A stretch of 64,000 nucleotides of DNA from a virus, in the IMG/VR virus record IMGVR_UViG_3300011116_000920, positions 1 to 64,000 of that record; one strand, 5' to 3'. The first letter of the stretch is position 1; every line of letters starts with the position of its first letter. The translations under genes were made by a program, and so were the position numbers. The notes under the pieces were generated by a model. The model did not search any database, was not told where the DNA came from, and saw only the letters and a list, made by a program, of their open reading frames with translations. Shown one piece after another: positions 53,470-62,437 of this stretch.

Positions 53470-54069
53470 TTAACTTCTCAAATAAAAATCTAACAATCTA
53501 ACCAATACTTCTTCGTGGTCTACACACGCTTCTTTGTCCATTATATCGTTAAATGAATCTATAGTGGTATCATAATCATCGGCATCAAAGTTTATTTTTA
53601 GCGTCTTTAATTTATGTACGACAAGGGCATCCGGATCTTTCTCTTTAAACATGGAGTCTATGAACTTTCTATTAAAACCTAGCAAGTCGATATCCATTTC
53701 ACTCTTTAGGATAATATCGAACTCTTCCTTTAGCATATCGTAATCCCATTCTCCGGAAAGCGCTATCTTGTTGTCTGCTATGATGAAAGCTCTTTTTTTA
53801 TCATCAGTAAGGTGGGTAAGTCGTATTGTGGGAACCTCTTCAAGATTTAAATGTTTGGCTGCCATAAATCTTCCATGTCCAGCTATAATTTCATTATCTT
53901 CGTCTATGATAATCGGATTAACGAAACCAAATTCTGCTATACTATTTGCAATCTTCTCTACTTGAGCTTCATTATGTATTCTCGAGTTATAATTTGATTC
54001 TTTTATTTCAGCAATGTCAACAATTTCTATATTTAATTTACTCATGATGTCTTTCATTATAGTGTTCAA
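53470..54069 (-). CDS. ParB-like nuclease-domain protein, copy 1
   Basis: The 199-residue protein has the ParB N-terminal fold: YNSRIHNEAQVEKIANSIAE, FGFVNPIIIDEDNEIIAGHG and RFMAAKHLN, with the GHGR motif (GxxR) at 64-67. In phages, stand-alone ParB-like domains occur next to terminase genes and may act in DNA recognition, packaging or nicking. It overlaps copy 2 by 32 nt. Confidence 0.85.
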   Translation of the reverse strand: MNTIMKDIMSKLNIEIVDIAEIKESNYNSRIHNEAQVEKIANSIAEFGFVNPIIIDEDNEIIAGHGRFMAAKHLNLEEVPTIRLTHLTDDKKRAFIIADNKIALSGEWDYDMLKEEFDIILKSEMDIDLLGFNRKFIDSMFKEKDPDALVVHKLKTLKINFDADDYDTTIDSFNDIMDKEACVDHEEVLVRLLDFYLRS

Positions 54070-54652
54070 TCAATAATCTTATAACTTCTGCGTTAGCTTT
54101 TATGTCGTTCTCATTCATCACTGTCTTGAATTTCTTCATCATGTTTGTATAATCTTCTATGTTATATGAGAAGACAATGCTTTTTTTATTTTTAGATGCA
54201 GCAGAAGATTCAGATTTAGTTGCAGATAAGATGTCATCATCATTTTGGAAAGATTCATTTAACATTTCAAAATCCTCATAATCAAATCCCATGGCCATTG
54301 CATCTATGTCGACAGAATTGAGATATTCTAATTCATCGCTTAATTTTGTATAGTCCCATTCTCCTAATTCTGTCAGTTTGTTATCTGCTATTGAGTAGGC
54401 TCTTATTTGATCATCTGTTAAATTTTCGATGCGGATGGCGGGTATAGCATCTATATGTAATGCCTTAGCTGCCAGGAATCGAGCATGTCCAGCAATAATC
54501 ATGTTTTTCTTATCAATGAGGATAGGAATGTTAAATCCGAACTCTGTGATGCTCTTCATTAATTTTGCTATCTGTTCATCCGGATGTATCTTACTGTTTC
54601 TTGGATTCTCTGATAATCTATTTACATCTATATATTCAATCTTATTCTTCAT
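54038..54652 (-). CDS. ParB-like nuclease-domain protein, copy 2
   Basis: The 204-residue protein has the same order as copy 1: NPRNSKIHPDEQIAKLMKSI, FGFNIPILIDKKNMIIAGHA, RFLAAKAL, with GHAR at 55-58, then IADNKLTELGEWDYTKL. The tandem pair arose by duplication and both keep the CTPase-like pocket motif. Its start overlaps the terminase-like gene by 11 nt, which suggests a packaging role. Confidence 0.85.
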   Translation of the reverse strand: MKNKIEYIDVNRLSENPRNSKIHPDEQIAKLMKSITEFGFNIPILIDKKNMIIAGHARFLAAKALHIDAIPAIRIENLTDDQIRAYSIADNKLTELGEWDYTKLSDELEYLNSVDIDAMAMGFDYEDFEMLNESFQNDDDILSATKSESSAASKNKKSIVFSYNIEDYTNMMKKFKTVMNENDIKANAEVIRLLIEHYNERHHE

Positions 54653-54959
54653 CTTTTAATGTTTGGGCTCTCCGTTGTCTATATATTTCTTTATCTTTTC
54701 TTTCTTCATATTTTTTTAAAGCTCTTATGTTTCCACTTTTAGCTTCTTCAAATAGTTTCATGTCTATGACGTAGTCTGCTTTATCTATTCCTTTCTTGTA
54801 TGCTCTATAGACTTCACTATTCTTATTGTAAAATTCATCTGTAAATGATTTCATATCAGATGTAGGAATATCTAATACATTCATTATTTTTTCTAATGAG
54901 TATCCTAATGTTCCTACGCCTACTATTCTTCTTAGAAAGTCTTCATCATTAAAATTCAT
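54642..54959 (-). CDS. Small terminase-like protein (tentative)
   Basis: The 105-residue helical protein has GYSLEKIMNVLDIPTSDMKS (a helix-turn-helix-like DNA-binding start) followed by VYRAYKKGIDKADYVIDMKL then FEEAKSGNIRALKKYEERK. This order is typical of phage small terminase subunits or their relatives, and the ParB neighbours support it. No large terminase gene is in the window. Confidence 0.5.
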   Translation of the reverse strand: MNFNDEDFLRRIVGVGTLGYSLEKIMNVLDIPTSDMKSFTDEFYNKNSEVYRAYKKGIDKADYVIDMKLFEEAKSGNIRALKKYEERKDKEIYRQRRAQTLKDEE

Positions 54960-55480
54960 GTTTCTGGGTTTATGGATTGGTTTCTTAAATCTTTGTTCTT
55001 TACTCTTTCTTTATATGCTTTTTTCATTTTCATTGATTCATTCTTTGATTCTTCCCATTGTGCTCCTAGTATCTGATGCATCCATTTCCAATAATCCCCG
55101 CCCTTTTTTTTGACTAGCCATTTCTCATACTCTGATCTCCTCAATACATCCTCTTTCCTACATTCCTTGATAAAGACATCATAAATGAATGCTTCATCTT
55201 TTTTCATCTTTTCATGTCTTCCGAATGGGAAATAATAATACATGGCATCAATTAGAAAATAAATTCTATCTGCGGAAGAAATGTCATTAAATGTTTTAGA
55301 ATCTACGACAAATGCAAACAATCCTTTAATAGCATTTAGATGTAGTTTATCCCTGCGACGAATTAACCTATCACTATAATCAGCACCTTCCTCTGCTATA
55401 ATCTGCAAGTATTTATGAAAGTTGTCTAAGTCTTTTCGTAAATATCTTCTCAAATAATCGGTAATGATAATACCACTCAT
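54956..55480 (-). CDS. Hypothetical protein (174 aa)
   Basis: A basic helical 174-residue protein starting MSGIIITDYLRRYLRKDLDN. It overlaps the small-terminase-like gene by 4 nt, so is translationally coupled to it. No family recognised; a packaging accessory is possible from context only. Confidence 0.6.
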   Translation of the reverse strand: MSGIIITDYLRRYLRKDLDNFHKYLQIIAEEGADYSDRLIRRRDKLHLNAIKGLFAFVVDSKTFNDISSADRIYFLIDAMYYYFPFGRHEKMKKDEAFIYDVFIKECRKEDVLRRSEYEKWLVKKKGGDYWKWMHQILGAQWEESKNESMKMKKAYKERVKNKDLRNQSINPET

Positions 55481-55486
55481 GTAAAA

Positions 55487-55795
55487 CTATTTTTTAAATC
55501 CTCTGAAAAAACTTAGTGTAGCATCTTTTAATTTATGTAATATAGATTTTTCCTCTTGTTTTGCTTTTTTAATGGAGTCCACTATCTTTGATACACCTTC
55601 AGTAACTATAACTTTTTCTCCCTGCGAAGTATTTACCTTGAGTTTATACACATGCTCCGGAGAGATTGTAGTTCTAAATCCCGAAGCATCCTCTCTTGTC
55701 TTATTTACAGGAGATGCTTTCTTTTTCTTTTGAACTTCTTGATTCGTTTTTACTTCTTTTTTTGAATCTATTTCTGTTTTTCTAGGTCTGCCCAT
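55487..55795 (-). CDS. Small basic protein with AT-hook-like start (102 aa)
   Basis: Starts MGRPRKTEIDSKKEVKTNQE; GRPRK is an AT-hook core that binds the minor groove of AT-rich DNA. The rest is lysine-rich with a strand-rich middle (FRTTISPEHVYKLKVNTSQG). In front of the packaging group. Confidence 0.6.
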   Translation of the reverse strand: MGRPRKTEIDSKKEVKTNQEVQKKKKASPVNKTREDASGFRTTISPEHVYKLKVNTSQGEKVIVTEGVSKIVDSIKKAKQEEKSILHKLKDATLSFFRGFKK

Positions 55796-55810
55796 AATTA
55801 TAGGTTTTTA

Positions 55811-55820
55811 TTATAAATAG
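55811..55820 (-). promoter_or_regulatory. Candidate late promoter CTATTTATAA
   Basis: On the minus strand, CTATTTATAA ends 15 nt before the ATG at 55795, at the head of the ParB/terminase-like operon. Confidence 0.35.
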
Positions 55821-55861
55821 TGTTATTTTGCTATAAACTTACCTTTTTATATAATTACACA

Positions 55862-56539
55862 TTAATATCGATTATTTGTTAAGGGTTTTAAATTGTAGTA
55901 TAATTCTAAATCTTTTTCCGCTAAACATTTTATTAATCTTTTAGATCCTTCACTATGATTTAATTTATGTGAATCTGATGTATTCAATCTTTTTAATTCT
56001 GTAAATGGTATATTTAATTTATTGCATATATCCCTAAAGTCCTCATCTAAAAATTCTGTTCGTCCTATAAAATTAATTGGCTTATCTATCCATGATATTT
56101 GAGTTACATGACTATCCATTATATTTTCATTTATAGCAGGGTAGAACCAAAAATCATTTAGTAATTGAATTATCATTACATGCTTCTCGTATAATGTGTC
56201 ATTTACAGGCTCCGGGAGAGTGTTATCATCTGTCAAAACCAAACCTAAATTTTTTTTTGCTAGTTCACTGTTTTTATCCCATGAATAATTTAAAAGATCT
56301 GAATAATATGATTTGTACCACTGATAAGGTTCGCGTATGAAGGTAAATTTATAGTAAGAATTCCATATTGTATGACCATATTTTTCTAACAGCTGTGAAC
56401 ATGTTTCGTGTCCATACGGAGGTTTGTCGTCCGATGAAATACAATCCGGATCAACTTCTTTTAAATAAGTCTCTACGCTAGTTGAACCAGTCTTAGGAAT
56501 TCTTACGAAGATACATTTATATTTATGAGATATAATCAT
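55862..56539 (-). CDS. Sulfotransferase-family protein
   Basis: The 225-residue protein starts MIISHKYKCIFVRIPKTGST; RIPKTGSTS is the 5'-phosphosulfate loop that binds PAPS and FIREPYQWYKSYY the 3'-phosphate motif. Such enzymes transfer sulfate to sugars or proteins. I chose ATG 56539, since the seven residues upstream are not part of the fold. Sulfation of glycans made by the phage glycosyltransferases, or of host surface sugars, is a reasonable guess. Confidence 0.8.
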   Translation of the reverse strand: MIISHKYKCIFVRIPKTGSTSVETYLKEVDPDCISSDDKPPYGHETCSQLLEKYGHTIWNSYYKFTFIREPYQWYKSYYSDLLNYSWDKNSELAKKNLGLVLTDDNTLPEPVNDTLYEKHVMIIQLLNDFWFYPAINENIMDSHVTQISWIDKPINFIGRTEFLDEDFRDICNKLNIPFTELKRLNTSDSHKLNHSEGSKRLIKCLAEKDLELYYNLKPLTNNRY

Positions 56540-56586
56540 AATAAACAGGTCTATAAACAATTATTTAACGTAAAAATAAAAAAATA

Positions 56587-56618
56587 GTTGCGTAAGTTAA
56601 TTGTTTTTGTTATATTTG
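56587..56618 (+). promoter_or_regulatory. Bacteroidota-type promoter for the YopX-like gene
   Basis: GTTG (56587), 20 nt, TATATTTG (56611). It drives a plus-strand gene set between minus-strand operons. Confidence 0.75.
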
Positions 56619-56651
56619 TACTTATTATTTATTTTTAAACATGAACATACT

Positions 56652-57230
56652 ATGGAAACTATTTTTAGACTGAGATTTAAAGCGGAAAAAAGTTTTGCGG
56701 AATTAAAGAAAGGTGAAATTATTGAAGTATTTGAAAACATATTCGATACCGACGATAAAGATTTGGGATATGTATATGCGGGAACACCTAGGGGATTCTC
56801 TCTTGAGTCCTGTGATGCGTGGACGGGCTTTAGAGACTCTCTAGGGAATCGAATCTATGAAAATGATAACATACTAAGCAGATTCCTTGGAGACGATTAC
56901 AAGCTATATATAAAGCTAGAAAGGGTAAGGTGGAATCCGGTTACTTTACAATTTTTTTGCGGGGACTATCCATTATATAGATACCAAGAAATCAAAAGAT
57001 TAAATATCATTAGTAATATAACAAAAGATAAATTTAATGAGATACAAAAAATTATAGGACATAATTTCTCAAATGAAGATTTAACTCATTTAATATGCCC
57101 TTTTGAAGTCATGGGAAATATTTACGACCTATCAAAAGATATAGATGGCAAAGAAGATAAATTCTACCTACCACCAAGTAAAAAGATTAGAAATCCAAAA
57201 AAATCAGAAACGTATGACCCAGTGATTTAA
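56652..57230 (+). CDS. YopX-like protein
   Basis: ATG 56652 follows the promoter; an upstream in-frame ATG at 56601 precedes the promoter. The 192-residue product contains AWTGFRDSLGNRIYENDNIL, a VRWNPVTLQFFCGDYPL strand block, and ends near FEVMGNIYDLSKD, matching the YopX fold. YopX proteins are phage and prophage proteins of unknown function, usually expressed early. It is alone on the plus strand here. Confidence 0.8.
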   Translation: METIFRLRFKAEKSFAELKKGEIIEVFENIFDTDDKDLGYVYAGTPRGFSLESCDAWTGFRDSLGNRIYENDNILSRFLGDDYKLYIKLERVRWNPVTLQFFCGDYPLYRYQEIKRLNIISNITKDKFNEIQKIIGHNFSNEDLTHLICPFEVMGNIYDLSKDIDGKEDKFYLPPSKKIRNPKKSETYDPVI

Positions 57231-58135
57231 ATACTTCTTATCATATCAATCATTTCATCCTGAGGGAAAATATCCCACTTGCCGGACATAATAACGTTTG
57301 TATGAGAAAATACTCCTTTTACAAGACCTTTCTTTACATCATCTTTATAGTCTAAAGCTAAGAACGGATCTTGTGAATTAAAATAAGTGTGTAATCCTCC
57401 TTTTAAATCTATAGAGTGGTCATTAGATATTTTTATAAGTAATTTTTTCAATGCAGATATTTGATTGTCAGAATACCTATGAAAATGTCTAAACCCTCTA
57501 AAATCTTTTTTTAATGTGACTACTTGACTAGGGTCTACTTCTCTTTTTGTGTAAGTATAGAATTTAGTACCTTCTTTTGTTAAATATCCAAAGTTGCAAA
57601 GTTCTATACCTACAGATCTTAAGTGCATATAAGTAGCTCCGATTCCTAAATGATATGCGTAGTATTCTTTAGGGAAGGCCTCCACTATTACACCGTCGTA
57701 TTTATGAGAAACATTTGTAACATTCTGCCCACCGATAACATATTGAGTTCCTATCCTGCCTCTAGTATCCGTAGCCCATCCATGAATAACATTATACGGA
57801 TTATCCCAACCTGCTGTGTGGTGTAAGAATATATACTCCTTTTTTGTTTCTGTCTTTATATACTCTTTATCCGGCATGTGTCTTCGGTCAATAACTAAGT
57901 CTCCGGATACTTCTACTCTACTTAAAAAATCAGTAGTTAGTTCCCCTTCAAAAATAAGATTAACAGTATAATTATCTAATTTTCCGTCGGGGTAAACCTC
58001 ATTATTTCTTTGAACATTCTTTACCGCAGCTTCTGTCAACGGGTCATATTGTCCAGTTTTACTAAATCCAAAATACTCTTGAATTCTTTTTATTAAATCC
58101 ATGTCTTGCATTTTATTACATTGTTTCAATCCCAA
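57227..58135 (-). CDS. N-acetylmuramoyl-L-alanine amidase endolysin
   Basis: The 302-residue protein has an N-terminal peptidoglycan-binding repeat (LIKRIQEYFGFSKTGQYDPL to about residue 62) and an amidase-2 domain. Zinc ligands are in YIFLHHTAGW (H105), with YAYHLGIG near 162, SVGIELCNFG near 174, and a distal GGLHTYFNSQDP. It cleaves the bond between MurNAc and L-alanine. Probable endolysin, next to tail genes. A start nine or twelve codons later is possible. It ends 4 nt into the opposing YopX-like gene. Confidence 0.9.
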   Translation of the reverse strand: MGLKQCNKMQDMDLIKRIQEYFGFSKTGQYDPLTEAAVKNVQRNNEVYPDGKLDNYTVNLIFEGELTTDFLSRVEVSGDLVIDRRHMPDKEYIKTETKKEYIFLHHTAGWDNPYNVIHGWATDTRGRIGTQYVIGGQNVTNVSHKYDGVIVEAFPKEYYAYHLGIGATYMHLRSVGIELCNFGYLTKEGTKFYTYTKREVDPSQVVTLKKDFRGFRHFHRYSDNQISALKKLLIKISNDHSIDLKGGLHTYFNSQDPFLALDYKDDVKKGLVKGVFSHTNVIMSGKWDIFPQDEMIDMIRSI

Positions 58136-58153
58136 AAAAATATAAACAACATC

Positions 58154-58687
58154 TTATCTCTTTCCTATTGACATAGCGGCACCAACCAATCTGCCAATAC
58201 CTCCAACTTTTCCACTCTTAGGCTTTCTACTATAATACCCTTCATCTGTCTTCTTAAATGCATTAGAATCATTCTCTAATTCATTTGACATATATTGACA
58301 TAGGGTTGTCATGTAATCGTGAGCTTTAGTTATTTTAGATTCAACCCATTCTGGTAAATCATCTCTTTCATTTATCATCTTGTGAATCTCTAAAGCATAT
58401 TTCATAATATCTTTAGCCTGGTTTTTTGCCATTCTACCTTCTTCTGCATTTTCTCCATCATTAGGTTTTACATCTGGCATTACATTTTCTTTTTTCATGT
58501 TTAATAATTCTCTTAGTTCATCAATATCTTCTTTTGTTAATTTAGTATATTTGTCGATTTCCTTATCTGACATATCTTTAGCTGCATCTTCTACATTTTT
58601 TCCTACATCTGCTGCGGACATTTTCTTATCTTTATAGGCTTTTACTATTTGAAAGAATTTTTGCTGTTTTTCTGATTTTGCTGGCAT
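58154..58687 (-). CDS. DUF3008-like small virion protein
   Basis: The first 60 residues, starting MPAKSEKQQKFFQIVKAYKD and continuing with AADVGKNVEDAAKDMSDKEI, match the DUF3008 pattern of small phage proteins. A longer helical C-terminus (about 60-177) follows and is unusual for the family. Possibly a capsid-associated or core protein; function unknown. Confidence 0.7.
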   Translation of the reverse strand: MPAKSEKQQKFFQIVKAYKDKKMSAADVGKNVEDAAKDMSDKEIDKYTKLTKEDIDELRELLNMKKENVMPDVKPNDGENAEEGRMAKNQAKDIMKYALEIHKMINERDDLPEWVESKITKAHDYMTTLCQYMSNELENDSNAFKKTDEGYYSRKPKSGKVGGIGRLVGAAMSIGKR

Positions 58688-58707
58688 TTTGTTTTGTTTT
58701 TAATTTT

Positions 58708-59697
58708 TTATGCTAAACATATACTTGTTACTGATTTATTGTATTCTTCTGTGCTTGTTACAATTCCTGAAGACCTACCTGCTGCTACAAATGCAACACT
58801 TTGTGTTCCTGAACCTTCAAGTCTATATCTTGCAGTTATCATTGCACCCCCTGCTGACCAAGATGTTCCATTGTATTCTTCTGTGCAAGATACAAATGTA
58901 CCTGAAAAACCTCCTGCAACAAGTGCTGCGTTTTGCGTTCCTGCTCCTGCCATTTCAGCTGCAAATGAGAACATTCTATTACCCCCTGCTGACCAAGATG
59001 TTCCATTGTATTCTTCTGTTGCACCTGTGTTAAAACTTGTTATTCCTCCTGCGGCAAGACCTTCATTTTGTGTTCCTGCTCCTGCTAAACCATATCTTGC
59101 TGTTATCAATGTACCACCTTCTGACCAAGATGTGCCATCATATTCTTCTGTGCAAGAAACCCTTACATTTCCATAACCTCCTACTGCAAGTCCTGCATTT
59201 TGTGTTCCTGCACCTGCTAACTTATACCTTGCAATTGACAATGAACCACCTGCTGACCAACTTGTACCATTGTATTCTTCTGAATTAGCAATACGAGTAA
59301 TATTGTCAGATAAGAGTCCACCAAAAACAAGAGCCTCATTTTGTGTACCCGTTCCTGCTAAACCAAATCTTGCTGTTGCCAATGTACCACCTGCTGACCA
59401 AGATGTGCCATTATATTCTTCTGAAGAAGGTGAATTAAACCCACCCATTATAAGTCCAACATTTTGAGTTCCTGCTGCTGCAGGACCATCTTTTAAATTT
59501 ATTAAAAAACCACCTGTTGACCAACTACCTGCTCCATACACAACACAACAAGACTTACCATATAATTCAGAAATACCATCAGGAGATGTTAAATTTGCAC
59601 AAGCGGAATATGCCCGTAATCCTACATTTGAACATGCGTTTCCTAATTCTGCTGCTAATTGTGAAAATGATATTTGTCCGCTTGATGGTAAAGGCAT
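58708..59697 (-). CDS. Tail protein with Kelch-like repeats
   Basis: The 329-residue protein starts MPLPSSGQISFSQLAAELGN, a common N-terminus of phage tail proteins. Then six 42-47-residue repeats follow, each like SWSAGGxLxTARYGLAGAGT, QNxGLAxGG, EEYNGT. The repeats resemble Kelch-like beta-propeller blades, so a six-bladed ring is likely. It probably contributes to receptor recognition at the tail tip, next to two fibre genes. Confidence 0.8.
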   Translation of the reverse strand: MPLPSSGQISFSQLAAELGNACSNVGLRAYSACANLTSPDGISELYGKSCCVVYGAGSWSTGGFLINLKDGPAAAGTQNVGLIMGGFNSPSSEEYNGTSWSAGGTLATARFGLAGTGTQNEALVFGGLLSDNITRIANSEEYNGTSWSAGGSLSIARYKLAGAGTQNAGLAVGGYGNVRVSCTEEYDGTSWSEGGTLITARYGLAGAGTQNEGLAAGGITSFNTGATEEYNGTSWSAGGNRMFSFAAEMAGAGTQNAALVAGGFSGTFVSCTEEYNGTSWSAGGAMITARYRLEGSGTQSVAFVAAGRSSGIVTSTEEYNKSVTSICLA

Positions 59698-59698
59698 G

Positions 59699-61063
59699 TT
59701 ATTTTTCTTTTATTATTTTTATTTCATTACTTAATTCATTTATACATTCTATAAGTAATGGAATTATCTTTTCATATCTAACTGCATAATATCCACTATC
59801 ATTTATTCTTAATGCTTGTGGTAAAACATATTCTAAATCTTGAGCAATCACACCAACATCATTTCCCTCATAACCATGTATATTAAAATGTTCTTTTATC
59901 CAATCAAATTCAACTCCATTTAATTTTGATAATTTTTCAATAGGATTTTCAATTTTTTTTATGTTTTCTTTTAATCTTCTATCTGATGTTGAAAATGCTA
60001 CAATATCATTACTTGCATCTATTCTGCCATCTGTTGCACTATTTGCTATGTTTCCCCCCACTGAAATTGAACCTGCTGTTATTTTTAAATCACCTGCAAC
60101 AACTGTTAATGTTGTACCATCAAATGTCAAATTAGATTCCGCATTTATTGTTGTAGAAGATACTGATGTTAATACTCTATTGTCGGCAGGATTTGTGTAT
60201 GATGTTATACCCGCACTTGCTCCTGTTGCACCTTGTGCTCCTGTTGTACCTTGTAAACCTGTAGGGCCTTGGTTACCTTTAGCACCTTTAGTGCCATTTG
60301 TTCCCTCTGTACCTTGTATACCTGTAGGGCCTTGATTACCTTGAGCTCCTTGGTTACCTTGAGCACCGTTAGTACCTACTGTTCCGTTAGTGCCTTGTAA
60401 TCCAGTTGGTCCTTGATTACCTTGTGCTCCTGTTGTACCCTGTAAACCTGTAGGACCTTGGTTACCTTGTAATCCAGTTGGTCCTTGATTACCTTGTGCT
60501 CCTGTTGTACCCTGTAAACCTGTAGGACCTTGGTTACCTTGTAATCCAGTTGGTCCTTGATTACCTTGAGCTCCTGTTGTACCTTGAATTCCTGTAGGCC
60601 CTTGATTACCTTGAGCTCCTTGGTTACCTTGAGCACCGTTAGTACCTACTGTTCCATTAGTTCCTTGTAGACCTGTCGGCCCTTGGTTACCTTGAGCTCC
60701 TTGGTTACCCTGTGTTCCTTGGTTTCCCTGTGTACCTTGAGCACCCGTTAAAGATAAATTACTTCTATATACCAAGCCACCATTACCATCTACTAACACT
60801 ATATTAGTCTCCGAAGTACCTTGTGGTATAGTAGGTAGTTTTATACTTCCTGTGAATGAGCCTGACAGTGTTGTTGCTTTAAGTTGTCCTTGTACTGCTA
60901 TACTACCTGTTACTACTAATTTTTTGGTGGGATTATTAGTTCCTATTCCTACATTACCTGTATTAGATATGTATAAGTAGTTATCATTTACTCTTAGTGG
61001 TGTTACAGCTAAGCTAGATGATATGGATAGTGAGCCTGATAAGTTTATTCTGTCTATTCTCAT
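59699..61063 (-). CDS. Collagen-like tail fibre with C-terminal S74 chaperone domain
   Basis: 454 residues: a virion-binding start with YLYISNTGNVGIGTNNPTKK (about 29-48), a Gly-x-y collagen-like region (about 107-285) such as GAQGNQGPTGLQG, a beta segment, and an intramolecular chaperone of the S74 type from about 355 with STSDRRLKENIKKI, then VGVIAQDLEYVLPQALRIND. The chaperone trimerises the fibre and cuts itself off. The collagen part includes three tandem 72-nt copies (24 residues) starting near 60398, 60470 and 60542. Confidence 0.9.
   Translation of the reverse strand: MRIDRINLSGSLSISSSLAVTPLRVNDNYLYISNTGNVGIGTNNPTKKLVVTGSIAVQGQLKATTLSGSFTGSIKLPTIPQGTSETNIVLVDGNGGLVYRSNLSLTGAQGTQGNQGTQGNQGAQGNQGPTGLQGTNGTVGTNGAQGNQGAQGNQGPTGIQGTTGAQGNQGPTGLQGNQGPTGLQGTTGAQGNQGPTGLQGNQGPTGLQGTTGAQGNQGPTGLQGTNGTVGTNGAQGNQGAQGNQGPTGIQGTEGTNGTKGAKGNQGPTGLQGTTGAQGATGASAGITSYTNPADNRVLTSVSSTTINAESNLTFDGTTLTVVAGDLKITAGSISVGGNIANSATDGRIDASNDIVAFSTSDRRLKENIKKIENPIEKLSKLNGVEFDWIKEHFNIHGYEGNDVGVIAQDLEYVLPQALRINDSGYYAVRYEKIIPLLIECINELSNEIKIIKEK
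60398..60613 (-). repeat. 72-nt tandem repeat, three copies, in the fibre gene
   Basis: The word TAATCCAGTTGGTCCTTG recurs at 60398, 60470 and 60542, exactly 72 nt apart. The first two copies are nearly identical and the third diverges in its second half. Recent slippage or recombination has extended the collagen-like shaft. Confidence 0.85.
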
Positions 61064-61110
61064 TTTTTATGGTTCTTCTTTCCCAAAATTTTATGGCATT
61101 TTATTTTGTT

Positions 61111-61446
61111 TTATGTGTTAGAGCTTCCACTTGGTATTGGTATCCATGGCGGACTAGATTGTACTATTTTAGGATTTTCTATATTGTCTATTGAATTAAT
61201 TAAAGTGCTTTGTAAACTATTAATATCTAAACTCCCACTTATCCATCCAATTACTATATTCTCTTGCAACTCATCAAATGGTACAAAAATAGATTCAGGA
61301 GGATTTAACTCTGTATTTCCTCCTATTCCCGTTGATATAGTACCTTTTGTTGCTTCATAATTCCAATAGACTTTATTAACTACTTTTTCGTAATTATTGT
61401 ATGTAGGTATGTACTCTAATCTTGTTATTTTTATTTTATATTTCAT
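61111..61446 (-). CDS. Small tail-associated hypothetical protein (111 aa)
   Basis: A basic-to-neutral 111-residue protein starting MKYKIKITRLEYIPTYNNYE, beta-rich, ending PPWIPIPSGSSNT. Seven nt from the fibre gene upstream of it. It could be a fibre cap or chaperone; there is no direct evidence. Confidence 0.6.
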   Translation of the reverse strand: MKYKIKITRLEYIPTYNNYEKVVNKVYWNYEATKGTISTGIGGNTELNPPESIFVPFDELQENIVIGWISGSLDINSLQSTLINSIDNIENPKIVQSSPPWIPIPSGSSNT

Positions 61447-61452
61447 TGTTAT

Positions 61453-62421
61453 TTAATTTATAGCTATCCAATTAATAGGTACAAGATTGGGATTTGAACG
61501 GTAGAAACTAAAAGAAGTTGTAGAAATTGAGTGTACCGATATATATTGTTGGACTGAATATTCCACAATAGCAACAACAGTAGGAGTCGATGAAAAAGAA
61601 GTGGGGAAAGTAATAGTACCAGATTGACCTGCATTAGGGTAAACTCCAAAAAGTATTTTATTTACTCCTGATAATATTCCTGCTGCACCTTGAGCTCCCG
61701 TTGCTCCTTGAGCACCTGTTGAACCATTAGTACCTGCTGTACCCTGTAAACCTGTAGGGCCTTGATTACCTTGAGCACCTGTTGAACCATTACTACCTGC
61801 TGTACCTTGTAATCCTTTTGGGCCTTGATTACCTTGAGCGCCTTTTGAACCCTGCGAACCTTTTGGGCCTTGGTTACCTTGTGGGCCTTGGTTGCCTTGA
61901 GCTCCTGTTGAACCCTGCAAACCTGTAGGGCCTTGGTTACCTTGTGGGCCTTGGTTGCCTTGAGCTCCTGTTGAACCATTACTACCTGCTATACCTTGTA
62001 AACCTGTTGGGCCTTGATTACCTTGAGCTCCCGTTGCTCCTTGTGCACCGTTAACTCCTATAGTACCATTAGTTCCTTGAAAACCTTGAGCACCTTGAGC
62101 TCCTGTTAAAGATAAGTTACTTCTATATACTAGACCTCCATTCCCATCTACTAATACTATATTTGTTTCGGAAGTACCTTGTGGTATAGTTGGTAATTTT
62201 ATGCTTCCTGTGAATGAACCTGATAGTGTTGTTGCTCTAAGTTGTCCTTGTACTGCTATACTACCTGTTACAACTAATTTTGAAGTAGGTGTTTTTGTCC
62301 CTATTCCTACATTACCAGTGTTTGAAACAAATAAAAAATTATCGTTTACCCTTAAAGGGTTTGTGGCTAAGCTTGATGATATTGATAAAGAACCTGTTAA
62401 CTCTATTTGGTCTATTCTCAT
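61453..62421 (-). CDS. Collagen-like tail fibre, second copy
   Basis: 322 residues. The first 107 are almost identical to the other fibre (MRIDQIELTGSLSISSSLAT... versus MRIDRINLSGSLSISSSLAV...), with VGIGTKTPTSKLVVTGSIAV. A shorter collagen-like part follows (about 107-245). The C-terminus is a different domain (about 250-322, FGVYPNAGQSGTITFPTSFS) without S74 chaperone. Probably alternative receptor-binding tips on a shared anchor. Confidence 0.9.
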   Translation of the reverse strand: MRIDQIELTGSLSISSSLATNPLRVNDNFLFVSNTGNVGIGTKTPTSKLVVTGSIAVQGQLRATTLSGSFTGSIKLPTIPQGTSETNIVLVDGNGGLVYRSNLSLTGAQGAQGFQGTNGTIGVNGAQGATGAQGNQGPTGLQGIAGSNGSTGAQGNQGPQGNQGPTGLQGSTGAQGNQGPQGNQGPKGSQGSKGAQGNQGPKGLQGTAGSNGSTGAQGNQGPTGLQGTAGTNGSTGAQGATGAQGAAGILSGVNKILFGVYPNAGQSGTITFPTSFSSTPTVVAIVEYSVQQYISVHSISTTSFSFYRSNPNLVPINWIAIN

Positions 62422-62437
62422 TACTTATCTGTTATTA

